64,000 bases of DNA from Kitasatospora papulosa. GTDB lineage: Bacteria; Actinomycetota; Actinomycetes; Streptomycetales; Streptomycetaceae. The notes below the pieces were generated by a model, which saw only the letters and a program-made list of their open reading frames with translations, did no database searches and was not told where the DNA came from. Below, in pieces: positions 1 through 8,219 of the stretch. A program made the position numbers and the translations under genes. Position 1 is the first letter of the stretch. Each line of letters opens with the position of its first letter. The DNA lies in assembly GCF_000717245.1 (NCBI RefSeq), contig NZ_JNYQ01000004.1:1054001-1118000 (forward strand). The letters run 5' to 3'.

Positions 1-145
1 TGGCGGTGTCGGAGCGGTCCGCCAGCGCCGAGGCCACCAGGATGACGGCCGGCCCTGTGCCGGACCGGTCGAACGCGATCTCCGTACCGTCGGCGGAGAC
101 GACCAGGTCTCCGGTACCGGCCGACCGCTCTCGGGCTGATGCCAT
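1..145 (-). CDS. alpha/beta hydrolase, N-terminal fragment (runs off the left edge)
   Basis: The reading frame starts at the ATG at 145 (reverse strand) and leaves the window at base 1, so only about 48 N-terminal residues are visible. They include the stretch VVSADGTEIAFDRSG followed by a hydrophobic strand (GPAVILV). This is the usual opening of alpha/beta-hydrolase-fold enzymes: a first beta-hairpin, then the strand leading to the oxyanion loop. A ribosome binding site GGAGAG lies 6 nt upstream of the ATG. The nucleophile elbow and catalytic residues lie outside the window, so substrate class cannot be told. Confidence 0.7.
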   Translation of the reverse strand, partial: MASARERSAGTGDLVVSADGTEIAFDRSGTGPAVILVASALADRSDTA

Positions 146-337
146 GTGTGTCTCTCCGTTGCGTGCAGGGCCAACTGGGGCCGTATCACTGGGTCGTGAG
201 GTGCTGCTGATACGACCCTCGCAGAGCGCGGAACTCATCGGTGCCGCGGACGTCGGAGGGCGCACGAGGCCGGCCGCCCCGGAGGAATCCGTGCGATCCG
301 GTGGCGTCCGCCCCGGATATCGGGGAGGCTCGCGCCC

Positions 338-718
338 ATGGTCTCGGTGGTGCAGAACGTGGCGATCGACTGTGCGGATGCCTATGGGCTGGCCCGGTTC
401 TGGAGCAGTGTGACCGGCAGCCCGCTGGATCCGGAGGCGGCGCCGGGCAGCCGGGAGACACAGGTGCTGCTGCCGGAGGGCCCGATGCTCTACTTCAACC
501 AGGTACCCGAGGCCAAGACGGTCAAGAACCGTGTCCACCTGTGTCTGCGCCCGGAGACCTCACGCGACCCGGAGGTGGAGCGGCTGACCGGCCTCGGAGC
601 CACGCTGGTCGACGATCTGCGGAATCCCGACGGCTCGGGCTGGGCCGTCCTCGCCGACCCCGAGGGCAACGAGTTCTGCGTCCTGCGCAGCGAGTCGGAC
701 CGGGCGGCCACGAGCTAG
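338..718 (+). CDS. VOC (glyoxalase/bleomycin-resistance superfamily) protein
   Basis: A single vicinal-oxygen-chelate domain of 126 residues. The N-terminus (QNVAIDCADAYGLARFWSS) is the standard first beta strand and helix. The C-terminal half shows the second repeat, with LVDDLRNPDGSGWAVLADPEGNEFCV. The closing DPEGNEFCV with its Glu is a common metal-site motif of the family. Members include dioxygenases, isomerases and drug-binding proteins, so the reaction cannot be assigned. The start at ATG 338 is supported by GGGGAGG 9 nt upstream. It is divergent from the truncated hydrolase to its left. Confidence 0.85.
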   Translation: MVSVVQNVAIDCADAYGLARFWSSVTGSPLDPEAAPGSRETQVLLPEGPMLYFNQVPEAKTVKNRVHLCLRPETSRDPEVERLTGLGATLVDDLRNPDGSGWAVLADPEGNEFCVLRSESDRAATS

Positions 719-1110
719 GCGGTCTCCGGCGGGTCGGCTCCTGCGCCGAGCCGGACGGCTCCCGGTCCTTCGACATGGCCCTCGCCCTGTGTCCTCACCC
801 GGCGCCCCATGACGTGACTCCCCCGGGACGGCCGAGCCCGTGGCCCCGCCGTCACGCGGCCACGGCGGCCGCGTCGACGGCCGGCGCGCGGAGCGTCCTG
901 CGTGCGGTCCCGAGGCTCGTGCCGAAGGTGACCACCGTGGCGGGACACATGGGGCGTACGCCCCGGACCTGGGGGTGGCGCTGGGTACACCCGGCCCGGG
1001 GGGAGGCCCCCGCGCTCGCACCGGCCGGCCGTCGGCGAACGACTTTCGTCGTCGGTGGCCGCGACCAACGGCCACAGCGCTACCGGGCCCGGGGGCCCTA
1101 CCGTGGCCGC
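719..1110. other. 392-nt gap with no recognisable gene
   Basis: Between the VOC gene and the sensor kinase. Open frames exist on both strands but none gives a recognisable protein or has a convincing ribosome binding site. The only signal I can support is the TACCGT -10 box at 1099-1104, just before the kinase start. Confidence 0.5.
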
Positions 1111-2907
1111 GTGACTCGTGTGGAAACCATGACCTCTCCAGCACCTTCCGAGCAGAAGCGCACGGTGAGGCCGTTCCGGGCCGTGCCGGGGCGGGCTCTC
1201 CTCACCGCCCGCATGTGGCCGGCCGGGCGCGTCGTCGGCGAACCGCTGCTGAGCCTCTTCCTGGCCCTGCTGGCCGCGGGTACAGCGGTCGTGGACCACC
1301 AAGGCACCGCGGGGGCCGTCGGCATCGGGCTCGGCGTCGCGCTCCTGTCACCGCTGCGCCGGGTGCTGCCCGCGACGGTCCTGCTGGTGACCGCCGTCGG
1401 CTGCGCCGGGATCAGCGGCTTCACACCGCTCCTCGTCGTGGCGTCCTGGTCGGCGGGGCGCCGGATCGACGGGCTCGGCAGGGCGGCCGGCGTCTTCACC
1501 CTCGCCTACGGCGCGCTCCTGGGCCTGTCCGTCGTGTGGGAGCTGCCGCACTTCTCGCTGTCGCTCACCGCGTTCGCCGGACTGCTGCTGCTGATCCCGG
1601 TCGGGCTGCCCGGACTCGCCGGCCGCTACTGGTCGCAGCGCAGGACCCTGACCGAGACCCTCGACGAGTACAACGCCCAACTGCTGCGTGAGCGCGCGAT
1701 GATCGCCGGGCACGCCCGGATCCGGGAGCGCCAGCGCATCGCCCAGGACATGCACGACAGCCTGGGCCACCAGCTCGCCCTGATCGCGGTGCACACGGGG
1801 GCGCTGGAGGTGGACCGCGAACTGACGGGGGCCCAGCGCGAGGCCGTGGGTGTACTGCGCGAGGCGTCGGTGGCCGCGATGCACGAACTGCGGGACGTGG
1901 TGGGCGTGCTGAGGGACGGGGTCGCGGCCCCCGGCCCGGCCGGCGTCCGGGACACCGGCGCGTACGGCGAGGACCCCGGTACCCAGGCACGCGGGGTGGC
2001 CGGCGTCGACGGCCTGGTGGACGCGTCCCGGAGGGCGGGGGCGGACGTCGAGCTGCGCCGGTCGGGGGACGTCCGCACGCTCGCCCCGACCACCGGTCAG
2101 GCCGCGTACCGCGTGGTCCAGGAGGGCCTGACCAACGCGCACAAGCACGCCCCCGGCGCGGCGATCGTCGTCGGGCTGCGCTACGAACCGGACTCGCTCG
2201 TGGTGGAGGTCGCCAACGGCCCCGCCGCGGAGCCGGTGAGCGGGGTGCCGAGCGGACGCCAGGGGCTGACCGGGCTGGAGGAACGGGCCCGGCTGGTGGG
2301 CGGCATGGTGCACGTGGGCCCCACCCCGCACGGCGGATTCCGGCTGGCGGCCGTGCTTCCGTACACCGCGCAGGGCGGCGATCCCGCGAGCGCTCCGCAC
2401 GACGACGCCGTGACGACGTTCGTAGCGGCCACGGACGACTTTCGGGCGCAGAATCCGGCGGGTCACCCGGGCGACAGTGATGCCGTCACCGACCGGAACT
2501 GTCTCCCGAAGGAGTTGGCCAGAGCAATGAGCAGGACCAAGAGGGGCAACGGAATAGCGATCGGCTGCGGGCTGGCGGCCCTGGCCGGCGTCGTGCTGGT
2601 GGGCGCGGTGGTCGTCGGAGGGATCTTCCTCATGCGTGAGGCGGACAAGGCCATGATCGAGCCCAAGCAGTACGAAGCGGTGAAGGTCGGTCAGTCCGAG
2701 GCGGAGGTACGCGCCCAGCTGCCGAGCGGCGACTCCCTCATGCGTCCCGGATCGCTCGCGGACGCGCCGCCCGCACCCGAGGGTTCGACCTGTCTCGTCC
2801 TCCTCTCCACGGAGTTGGGGAGCAGCATGGACACCGAACCGGTGTTCCGGTTCTGCTTCAAGGACGGCAGACTGATCGAGAAGACGACCTTCGAGGTCGA
2901 GAGCTGA
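1111..2907 (+). CDS. NarL-type sensor histidine kinase with extra membrane-anchored C-terminal tail
   Basis: The first 170 residues carry four to five hydrophobic helices. A HisKA_3 dimerisation helix follows, with the phospho-acceptor motif QDMHDSLGHQL (His about residue 215), then an HATPase_c domain (VVQEGLTNAHKHAPG N-box; GRQGLTGLEERA G-box) ending near residue 417. The frame then runs through a polar linker into a second transmembrane helix (about 485-505) and a roughly 90-residue outer domain resembling BamE/SmpA-like modules (VGQSEAEVRAQLP). An AAGGAG 12 nt before an in-frame ATG at 2527 could start the tail as a separate small protein. The start is uncertain: GTG 1111 is 6 nt behind the TACCGT box (leaderless), with alternatives GTG 1120 and ATG 1129. 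The partner regulator follows at 3003. Confidence 0.85.
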   Translation: MTRVETMTSPAPSEQKRTVRPFRAVPGRALLTARMWPAGRVVGEPLLSLFLALLAAGTAVVDHQGTAGAVGIGLGVALLSPLRRVLPATVLLVTAVGCAGISGFTPLLVVASWSAGRRIDGLGRAAGVFTLAYGALLGLSVVWELPHFSLSLTAFAGLLLLIPVGLPGLAGRYWSQRRTLTETLDEYNAQLLRERAMIAGHARIRERQRIAQDMHDSLGHQLALIAVHTGALEVDRELTGAQREAVGVLREASVAAMHELRDVVGVLRDGVAAPGPAGVRDTGAYGEDPGTQARGVAGVDGLVDASRRAGADVELRRSGDVRTLAPTTGQAAYRVVQEGLTNAHKHAPGAAIVVGLRYEPDSLVVEVANGPAAEPVSGVPSGRQGLTGLEERARLVGGMVHVGPTPHGGFRLAAVLPYTAQGGDPASAPHDDAVTTFVAATDDFRAQNPAGHPGDSDAVTDRNCLPKELARAMSRTKRGNGIAIGCGLAALAGVVLVGAVVVGGIFLMREADKAMIEPKQYEAVKVGQSEAEVRAQLPSGDSLMRPGSLADAPPAPEGSTCLVLLSTELGSSMDTEPVFRFCFKDGRLIEKTTFEVES

Positions 2908-3002
2908 GGGGGCCGGCCCCTCGGTGTCCGGCACGCCCGCCGGATCGAGGATGATGACGGGGTGCCCGCAGGTATGACCGCTCAGGACCGTGCAGGAGAG
3001 TC

Positions 3003-3656
3003 GTGATCAGGGTTCTTGTCACGGATGACGAGCCGCTCATTCGGGCGGGCATCAGGATGATCCTCTCCTCGGCCGACGACATGGAGGTCGTCGCGGAGGC
3101 GGCGAACGGACGCGAGGCGGTCGACATCGCCCGGTCGCAGCGGGTGGACGTGGCGCTGCTGGACATCCAGATGCCGGTCATGGACGGCCTGACGGCCCTG
3201 GCCGAGCTGCGCCGGTCCGCCCCCGAGGTGCGGGTGCTGATCCTGACCACGTTCGGGGAGCGGCAGAACGTCCTGCGGGCCCTGGGCGCGGGGAGCGCGG
3301 GCTTCCTGCTGAAGGACTCGGCACCCGCGGAACTCATGCGGGCGGTGCGGGCGGCGGCGGCCGGAGAGGCCTATCTGTCGCCCGGCGCCACCCGGCACGT
3401 CGTCGACTCCCTGGCGTCCGGGGGGACCGCCGACCGTGCCGAGCGGGCACGCCGGAGGCTGGAGAAGCTGACGGTCCGCGAACGCGACGTCCTGACCCTG
3501 CTGGGTGAGGGGCTGTCCAACGCGGACGCCGGGCAGCGGATCCATATGAGCGAGGCGACGGTCAAGACCTACGTGAGCCGCATCCTCGCCAAGCTGGAGT
3601 GCGACAACCGGGTGCAGGCCGCCCTGCTGGCCCGGGACGCGGGCCTCGGGACCTGA
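3003..3656 (+). CDS. NarL/LuxR-family response regulator
   Basis: A 217-residue two-component regulator. The receiver domain is residues 1-120, with the acidic pair D8/D9, phospho-acceptor D54 (ALLDIQMPVMDG), Thr in LILTTF and Lys in FLLKDS. A LuxR-type helix-turn-helix follows at about 150-210 (LTVRERDVLTLLGEGLSNADAG...SEATVKTYVSRIL). GTG start at 3003 with GGAG about 5-8 nt upstream. It lies 95 nt after the kinase and is almost certainly its cognate regulator. The target genes are not evident from the sequence. Confidence 0.95.
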   Translation: MIRVLVTDDEPLIRAGIRMILSSADDMEVVAEAANGREAVDIARSQRVDVALLDIQMPVMDGLTALAELRRSAPEVRVLILTTFGERQNVLRALGAGSAGFLLKDSAPAELMRAVRAAAAGEAYLSPGATRHVVDSLASGGTADRAERARRRLEKLTVRERDVLTLLGEGLSNADAGQRIHMSEATVKTYVSRILAKLECDNRVQAALLARDAGLGT

Positions 3657-3687
3657 ACGGCGGCCGGGCGGCGCCGCTTCCGTCCCG

Positions 3688-4182
3688 TCAGCGCTCCGGG
3701 AACGGCTCCCCGCACGCACTGCAGAACTTCGGCGTACGGTCCGCCGACAGCCGCCCGCACTCCGGGCACACCAGGTCCAGCATGCACGGCGCCTCACCGC
3801 CCTCGTGGGCGGGAGCGCGTACGGCCGCCCCGACCGCGAGCCCCGGACGTCTGCGGTGCACCGTGAGATAGGTCAGCCCCACGGGTCCGGCCTCCAGGGA
3901 GCGGCGCGAGGTGCGCGGCAGCCAGGTGACCGTCGTGGGGACGAGGCTCAGTGTGCCGCCGGCCTCCGTGCGCAGGGTGCCGGTGCCCGCGAGGACGACG
4001 AGGAGGACGTCCAGGACGTCCTCCTGGTGCTCACCGACCCTGTCGCCCGGCGGCAGGCGGACGACGTTGGCGTCCAACTCCCGCCCCTGCTCGGCGAGTC
4101 GCCAGAGCGCACCGCGCTCGTCGGGGGCGGCGGAGGCGAGGACCTCGTCCAGCACCGCCAGCACCTGCGGGGTGGCGTTCAC
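3688..4182 (-). CDS. cupin-domain protein with C-terminal zinc ribbon
   Basis: A 164-residue protein. Residues 30-110 form a small cupin beta-barrel (LPPGDRVGEHQEDVLDVLLVVLAGTGTL). The C-terminal 35 residues hold a zinc ribbon of two CxxC knuckles (CPEC ... CSAC), spaced like the rubredoxin-like zinc ribbons found in many actinobacterial proteins. The cupin metal-ligand pattern is incomplete (GEHQED gives one His only), so it may be a sensor or binding domain rather than an enzyme. Convergent with the response regulator 31 nt away. Function unknown. Confidence 0.75.
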   Translation of the reverse strand: MNATPQVLAVLDEVLASAAPDERGALWRLAEQGRELDANVVRLPPGDRVGEHQEDVLDVLLVVLAGTGTLRTEAGGTLSLVPTTVTWLPRTSRRSLEAGPVGLTYLTVHRRRPGLAVGAAVRAPAHEGGEAPCMLDLVCPECGRLSADRTPKFCSACGEPFPER

Positions 4183-4307
4183 GCCGCGGCCTCCTCGTCG
4201 TAGCGCTCGCAGGCCTCGTGGCCGGGCCGAAGTCGCTCTCCGCCCGATGCCGCACGGCGGAGAGGGGCCGTTCCCACCTGCGGGCGGCCGACGCCCACGA
4301 GGTACGT

Positions 4308-4409
4308 ACTTACCGGAGGAGCGTAACTCCTCCCGGGGCCGCGGGACGGAGTGACCTGCGAAACCCGCAGGTCAAGAGGGCACAGGGCGGACGGAGTTCC
4401 TCCGTAAGT
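4308..4409. repeat. nested inverted repeats in the 4183-4473 intergenic region
   Basis: In the divergent spacer between the cupin gene and the membrane-protein gene, ACTTACCGGAGGA (4308-4320) is matched by its reverse complement, minus one base, at 4398-4409. Inside lie two further inverted repeats: GGAGGAG/CTCCTCC (4315-4321 and 4327-4333) and a perfect 9-bp pair TGACCTGCG/CGCAGGTCA (4352-4360 and 4366-4374, loop 5). The spacer has no gene that I can support. Confidence 0.6.
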
Positions 4410-4461
4410 GGAGGCCTCCGCCCACCGGACGGAATCCCTGGGAGGGGCCGGGCGGCCGCTG

Positions 4462-4467
4462 TACTCT
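4462..4467 (+). promoter_or_regulatory. -10 box (TACTCT) of a probable leaderless promoter
   Basis: TACTCT ends 6 nt before the ATG at 4474, the distance expected if transcription starts at the A of the start codon. No Shine-Dalgarno sequence precedes that ATG. Confidence 0.45.
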
Positions 4468-4473
4468 CGCCCC

Positions 4474-5055
4474 ATGATCCAGCCGACGCCCTCGACAGCC
4501 CCGGTCCCGGACGCCGAGTGCGTCGCGCTCACCCGGACCCTGCGCCGCCGGGGCACCGTGGTCCTCTCGGTGTTCGCCCTCGTCTGGACCTTCGCGGGGG
4601 CGTCGGGGCTCGCCTCGCCGGGCGCCGCCCTGGCCGTCGAGATCCTCGCGGTGCCGGTCACCGCGGCGGCGATCGTGCTCGCCTACCGCAAGGGCGCCGC
4701 CCCGTCACCCCGCGTGGTCGACCTGCCCGCGAACTGGGCGCGTTCGGTCGGCATCGTCAACGTCGTCGAACTCGCGGCGATCTTCGCGGTGATCGCCGCG
4801 TCCAACGCGTCGGGCCACCCCGGGTTGATCCCGCCGTGCATCGCGCTCGTGGTCGGTCTGCACTTCGTCCCGCTGGCCCGTCTCTACGACCAGTGGCAGT
4901 ACAAGGGCACGGCGGCGCTCCTCGGCGCCGTCGCCGTCCTGGGCCTCGCGCTCCTCGCGGCCGGGTTCTCGGACGAGAGCGTGCGCGCCGTGGTGGGGCT
5001 GGCCTCCGCGGTGACGCTGTGGGCGTCCGCGTACCACGTGGCCGTCAAGGGCTGA
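4474..5055 (+). CDS. four- to five-helix membrane protein, function unknown
   Basis: A 193-residue protein that is mostly hydrophobic after the first 25 residues. Helices lie at about 27-47, 52-70, 88-108, 115-135, 143-160 and possibly 168-188, separated by very short loops. I recognise no catalytic or transport motif. Start at ATG 4474 because a -10-like TACTCT lies immediately upstream and no ribosome binding site is present. It stands alone between divergent cupin and nadE genes. Confidence 0.7.
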   Translation: MIQPTPSTAPVPDAECVALTRTLRRRGTVVLSVFALVWTFAGASGLASPGAALAVEILAVPVTAAAIVLAYRKGAAPSPRVVDLPANWARSVGIVNVVELAAIFAVIAASNASGHPGLIPPCIALVVGLHFVPLARLYDQWQYKGTAALLGAVAVLGLALLAAGFSDESVRAVVGLASAVTLWASAYHVAVKG

Positions 5056-5174
5056 CGGTCCCACGCAACAGGAACCCGGCACCCGGTCAGGCCCGGCCGC
5101 CGCCCGTCCCCGGCCGGCGGCCCCTGGGTAGGGTGGGCCCGACAGCGCATCGTGAACCGGAACGAGGAACAGAC

Positions 5175-6005
5175 GTGAGCGAGTCGGCGGCCATCGCCCT
5201 GCAGCAGGAGATCGCCCGCGAGCTCGAGGTCGCGGAGACCTTCGAGGCCGAGAAGGAGATCGAACGCCGTGTGGCGTTCCTGACCGAGCGGCTGACCTCC
5301 ACCGGCCTGCGCTCCCTGGTCCTCGGCATCAGCGGAGGCGTGGACTCCACCACCGCCGGCCGGCTGTGCCAGCTCGCCGTCGAGCGCGCCCGGGCGGCGG
5401 GCCACGAGGCGCGGTTCTACGCGATGCGTCTGCCCTACGGGGTCCAGGCCGACGAGCACGACGCCCAGCTCGCGCTCTCCTTCATCCGGGCCGACCACGT
5501 GCTCACCGTGGACATCAGGCCCGCGACCGACGCCACGCGGGAGTCCCTGCTCACCGGCGACGTGGCCTTCCGCGACCCCCACCACCAGGACTTCGTCCTC
5601 GGCAACGTCAAGGCCCGGCAGCGCATGATCGCCCAGTACGCGGTGGCCGGCGCGCACAACGGCCTCGTCGTCGGCACGGACCACGCGGCGGAGGCGGTCT
5701 CCGGGTTCTTCACGAAGTTCGGCGACGGCGCCGCCGACCTGGTGCCGCTGACCGGGCTGACGAAGCGCCGGGTGCGGGCCGTCGCCGAGACGCTCGGCGC
5801 ACCCGCCGAGCTGGTCGGGAAGGTGCCGACGGCCGACCTGGAGACCCTCGCCCCGGGCAAGGCGGACGAACACGCGCTCGGCGTCACCTACGACGCGATC
5901 GACGACTTCCTGGAGGGGAAGCCGGTGGACGAGCAGACCTTCGAGACGATCGTCGGCCGCTACCGCCTCACCGACCACAAGCGCCGGCTGCCCATCGCCC
6001 CCTGA
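5175..6005 (+). CDS. nadE: NAD+ synthetase, ammonia-dependent
   Basis: Converts nicotinate adenine dinucleotide (deamido-NAD) plus ATP and ammonia to NAD+, the last cytosolic step of NAD biosynthesis. The 276-residue length is that of the single-domain, ammonia-using form with no glutaminase domain. The PP-loop ATP pyrophosphatase motif SGGVDS is at residues 53-58. Further family signatures are GNVKARQRM, GTDHAAEA, FFTKFGDG and the C-terminal HKRRLP. GTG start at 5175 with GAGGAA 5-7 nt upstream. Followed on the same strand by pip. Confidence 0.96.
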   Translation: MSESAAIALQQEIARELEVAETFEAEKEIERRVAFLTERLTSTGLRSLVLGISGGVDSTTAGRLCQLAVERARAAGHEARFYAMRLPYGVQADEHDAQLALSFIRADHVLTVDIRPATDATRESLLTGDVAFRDPHHQDFVLGNVKARQRMIAQYAVAGAHNGLVVGTDHAAEAVSGFFTKFGDGAADLVPLTGLTKRRVRAVAETLGAPAELVGKVPTADLETLAPGKADEHALGVTYDAIDDFLEGKPVDEQTFETIVGRYRLTDHKRRLPIAP

Positions 6006-6051
6006 CACGCGGGACGGCACTCCGGACGGCCGACCGAAGGGAACCGCCGCC

Positions 6052-7026
6052 GTGGACAGGAAGCCCGACGAGAAGTATCCGCCGATCGAGCCCTACGAGC
6101 AGGGGATGCTGGACGTCGGCGACGGCAACCTCGTCCACTGGGAGGTCTGCGGGAACCCTGCCGGGAAGCCCGCCCTCGTGGTCCACGGCGGGCCCGGCTC
6201 GGGATGCGGCACCCGCCCCAGGCAGTACTTCGACCCGGACCGCTACCGCGTCGTGCTCTTCGACCAGCGCAACTGCGGCCGCTCCACCCCGCACGCGAGC
6301 GACCCGGCCGCCGACCTCTCGCACAACACGACGGCGCACCTGATCGCCGACATGGAGCGGCTGCGCGAGCACCTCGGCATCGACAAGTGGCTTCTGTACG
6401 GCGGCTCCTGGGGCTCCACCCTGATCCTGGCGTACGCGGAGCAGCACCCGGAACGGGTCTCGGAGATCGTGATCGCCGCCGTGACGACGACCCGGCGCAG
6501 CGAGATCGACTGGCTGTACCGGGGAGCGGGTCAGATCTTCCCCGAGGCCTGGGACCTGTTCCGGGCGGGCGTCCCGGAGGCCGAGGGCCCCGGTGACCTC
6601 GTCGCCGCGTACGCACGCCGGACGGAGAGCCCCGATCCGGAGGTGCGGGCGAGGGCGACGGCCGACTGGTGCGCCTGGGAGGACGCGGTGCTGTCCATGG
6701 AGGCGTACACGGGCCCGCCCCCGTACGCCGGCCGGCCCGGCCGCGACCAGCTGGCGTTCGTACGGATCTGCGCGCACTACTTCGCGCACGCCGCGTGGCT
6801 GGAGGAAGGACAGCTGATCCGCGACGCGGGCCGCCTCGCGGGGATCCCCGGCGTCCTGGTGCACGGCCGCTTCGACCTGGGCGGACCGCTGACCACGGCC
6901 TGGGAGCTGGCGAAGGTCTGGCCGGACGCCGAGCTGACGGTGATCGACGCCGCCGGCCACCTGGGCGGCCCCGCCACCTCCCGGGCGGTCCTGGCCGCTC
7001 TGGACCGGTTCGCGCGGCGCGTATGA
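6052..7026 (+). CDS. pip: proline iminopeptidase (alpha/beta hydrolase, peptidase S33)
   Basis: Releases N-terminal proline from peptides. The family oxyanion motif HGGPGSGCG is at residues 45-53 and the nucleophile elbow GGSWGS places Ser at about 119. DQRNCGRS after strand 4 and a C-terminal GHLGG histidine region complete the expected pattern. At 324 residues it has the usual length. Starts at GTG 6052 with GAAGGGAA about 8 nt upstream, 46 nt after nadE, so it may be co-transcribed with it. The usual C-terminal DAAGH(S/L) catalytic His is present. Confidence 0.93.
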   Translation: MDRKPDEKYPPIEPYEQGMLDVGDGNLVHWEVCGNPAGKPALVVHGGPGSGCGTRPRQYFDPDRYRVVLFDQRNCGRSTPHASDPAADLSHNTTAHLIADMERLREHLGIDKWLLYGGSWGSTLILAYAEQHPERVSEIVIAAVTTTRRSEIDWLYRGAGQIFPEAWDLFRAGVPEAEGPGDLVAAYARRTESPDPEVRARATADWCAWEDAVLSMEAYTGPPPYAGRPGRDQLAFVRICAHYFAHAAWLEEGQLIRDAGRLAGIPGVLVHGRFDLGGPLTTAWELAKVWPDAELTVIDAAGHLGGPATSRAVLAALDRFARRV

Positions 7027-7071
7027 GACCGACGCTTGCATAGAGCGCGCTCGAAGGAGTTGGGTTGGACC

Positions 7072-8067
7072 ATGAAGTACACGCAGCTCGGACGCACCGG
7101 ACTCAAGGTCAGCCGCCTCGTCCTGGGGACGATGAACTTCGGCCCCCAGACCAACGAGAGCGACAGCCACGCGCTCATGGACGCCGCCCTGGAGGCGGGC
7201 GTCAACTTCTTCGACACCGCGAACGTCTACGGCTGGGGTGAGAACAAGGGCCGCACCGAGGAGATCCTCGGCACCTGGTTCGCCCAGGGCGGCGACCGCC
7301 GCGACAAGGTCGTCCTCGCCACCAAGGTCTACGGCAACATGGGTGCCGACGGCGAGGCCTGGCCCAACCACGACAAGCTGTCCGCCCTGAACATCCGCAG
7401 GGCCGTCGACGCCAGCCTCAAGCGGCTGCAGACGGACCACATCGACCTGTACCAGTTCCACCACGTCGACCGGGACACCCCGATCGACGAGATCTGGCAG
7501 GCCGTCGACGTACTGATCCAGCAGGGCAAGATCCTCTACGCGGGCTCGTCCAACTTCTCGGGCTACAAGATCGCCCAGGCCAACGAGCGGGCCGCCCGGC
7601 GCGGCAGCTACGGCCTCGTCAGCGAGCAGTGCATCTACAACCTGATGGAGCGCGGGGCCGAGATGGAGGTCATCCCGGCCGCCCAGGAGTACGGCCTCGG
7701 CGTCATCCCGTGGTCCCCGCTGCACGGCGGGCTGCTCGGCGGCGCGATCCGCAAGGAGCGCGAGGGCGGCGGCGCCCGGTCCACCTCCGGCCGGTCCGGC
7801 GACGCACTGGCCGACCCGAAGGTGCGGGCGCAGATCCAGGCGTACGAGGACCTGCTGGAGAAGCACGGCCTGGAGCCCGGCGAGGCGGGCCTGGCCTGGC
7901 TGCTGACCCGGCCCGGCGTCACGGGACCGATCTCCGGCCCGCGCACCCGGGAGCAGCTCGACTCGGCGCTGCGCGCGGTGGAGCTGGAGCTGTCGGACGA
8001 GGTGCTGACGGCCCTGGACGAGATCTTCCCCGGCCCGGGCCCGTCGCCGGAGAACTTCGCCTGGTAG
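7072..8067 (+). CDS. aldo/keto reductase
   Basis: A 331-residue NADPH-dependent oxidoreductase with a TIM-barrel fold. It opens with the typical beta-hairpin (MKYTQLGRTGLKVSRLVLGT). The catalytic tetrad is readable: Asp in FFDTANVYG, Tyr in the same loop, Lys in VVLATKVYG and His in LYQFHHVD. The cofactor-binding segment ISGPRTREQLDSAL near residue 285 is also typical. The ATG at 7072 is preceded by AAGGAG at 12 nt; an in-frame TTG at 7060 would be better spaced and cannot be excluded. Substrate unknown. Confidence 0.93.
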   Translation: MKYTQLGRTGLKVSRLVLGTMNFGPQTNESDSHALMDAALEAGVNFFDTANVYGWGENKGRTEEILGTWFAQGGDRRDKVVLATKVYGNMGADGEAWPNHDKLSALNIRRAVDASLKRLQTDHIDLYQFHHVDRDTPIDEIWQAVDVLIQQGKILYAGSSNFSGYKIAQANERAARRGSYGLVSEQCIYNLMERGAEMEVIPAAQEYGLGVIPWSPLHGGLLGGAIRKEREGGGARSTSGRSGDALADPKVRAQIQAYEDLLEKHGLEPGEAGLAWLLTRPGVTGPISGPRTREQLDSALRAVELELSDEVLTALDEIFPGPGPSPENFAW

Positions 8068-8107
8068 GAACGGCAGGGCCGTGCGTGTGCGGTCTCCGCC
8101 CCGGGGT

Positions 8108-8197
8108 TCAGCCCCCGAGGGCGGAGGCCGCCGCCACGACGACGAACATCAGCACGAGCACGGCGGCCATGATGCGGTTTCTGGTCTTGGGATCCAC
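8108..8197 (-). CDS. 29-residue single-helix membrane peptide
   Basis: A very short frame from GTG 8197 to TGA 8108 (reverse strand). A positively charged N-terminus (VDPKTRNR) precedes an unbroken hydrophobic stretch (IMAAVLVLMFVVVAAASALGG). This is the layout of small single-pass proteins annotated in many Streptomyces genomes. It lies 22 nt downstream of the 2H phosphoesterase gene on the same strand. There is no strong ribosome binding site, so it could also be a chance frame. Confidence 0.5.
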   Translation of the reverse strand: MDPKTRNRIMAAVLVLMFVVVAAASALGG

Positions 8198-8219
8198 CCG
8201 ACGAGCGTAACCGGCCCGC

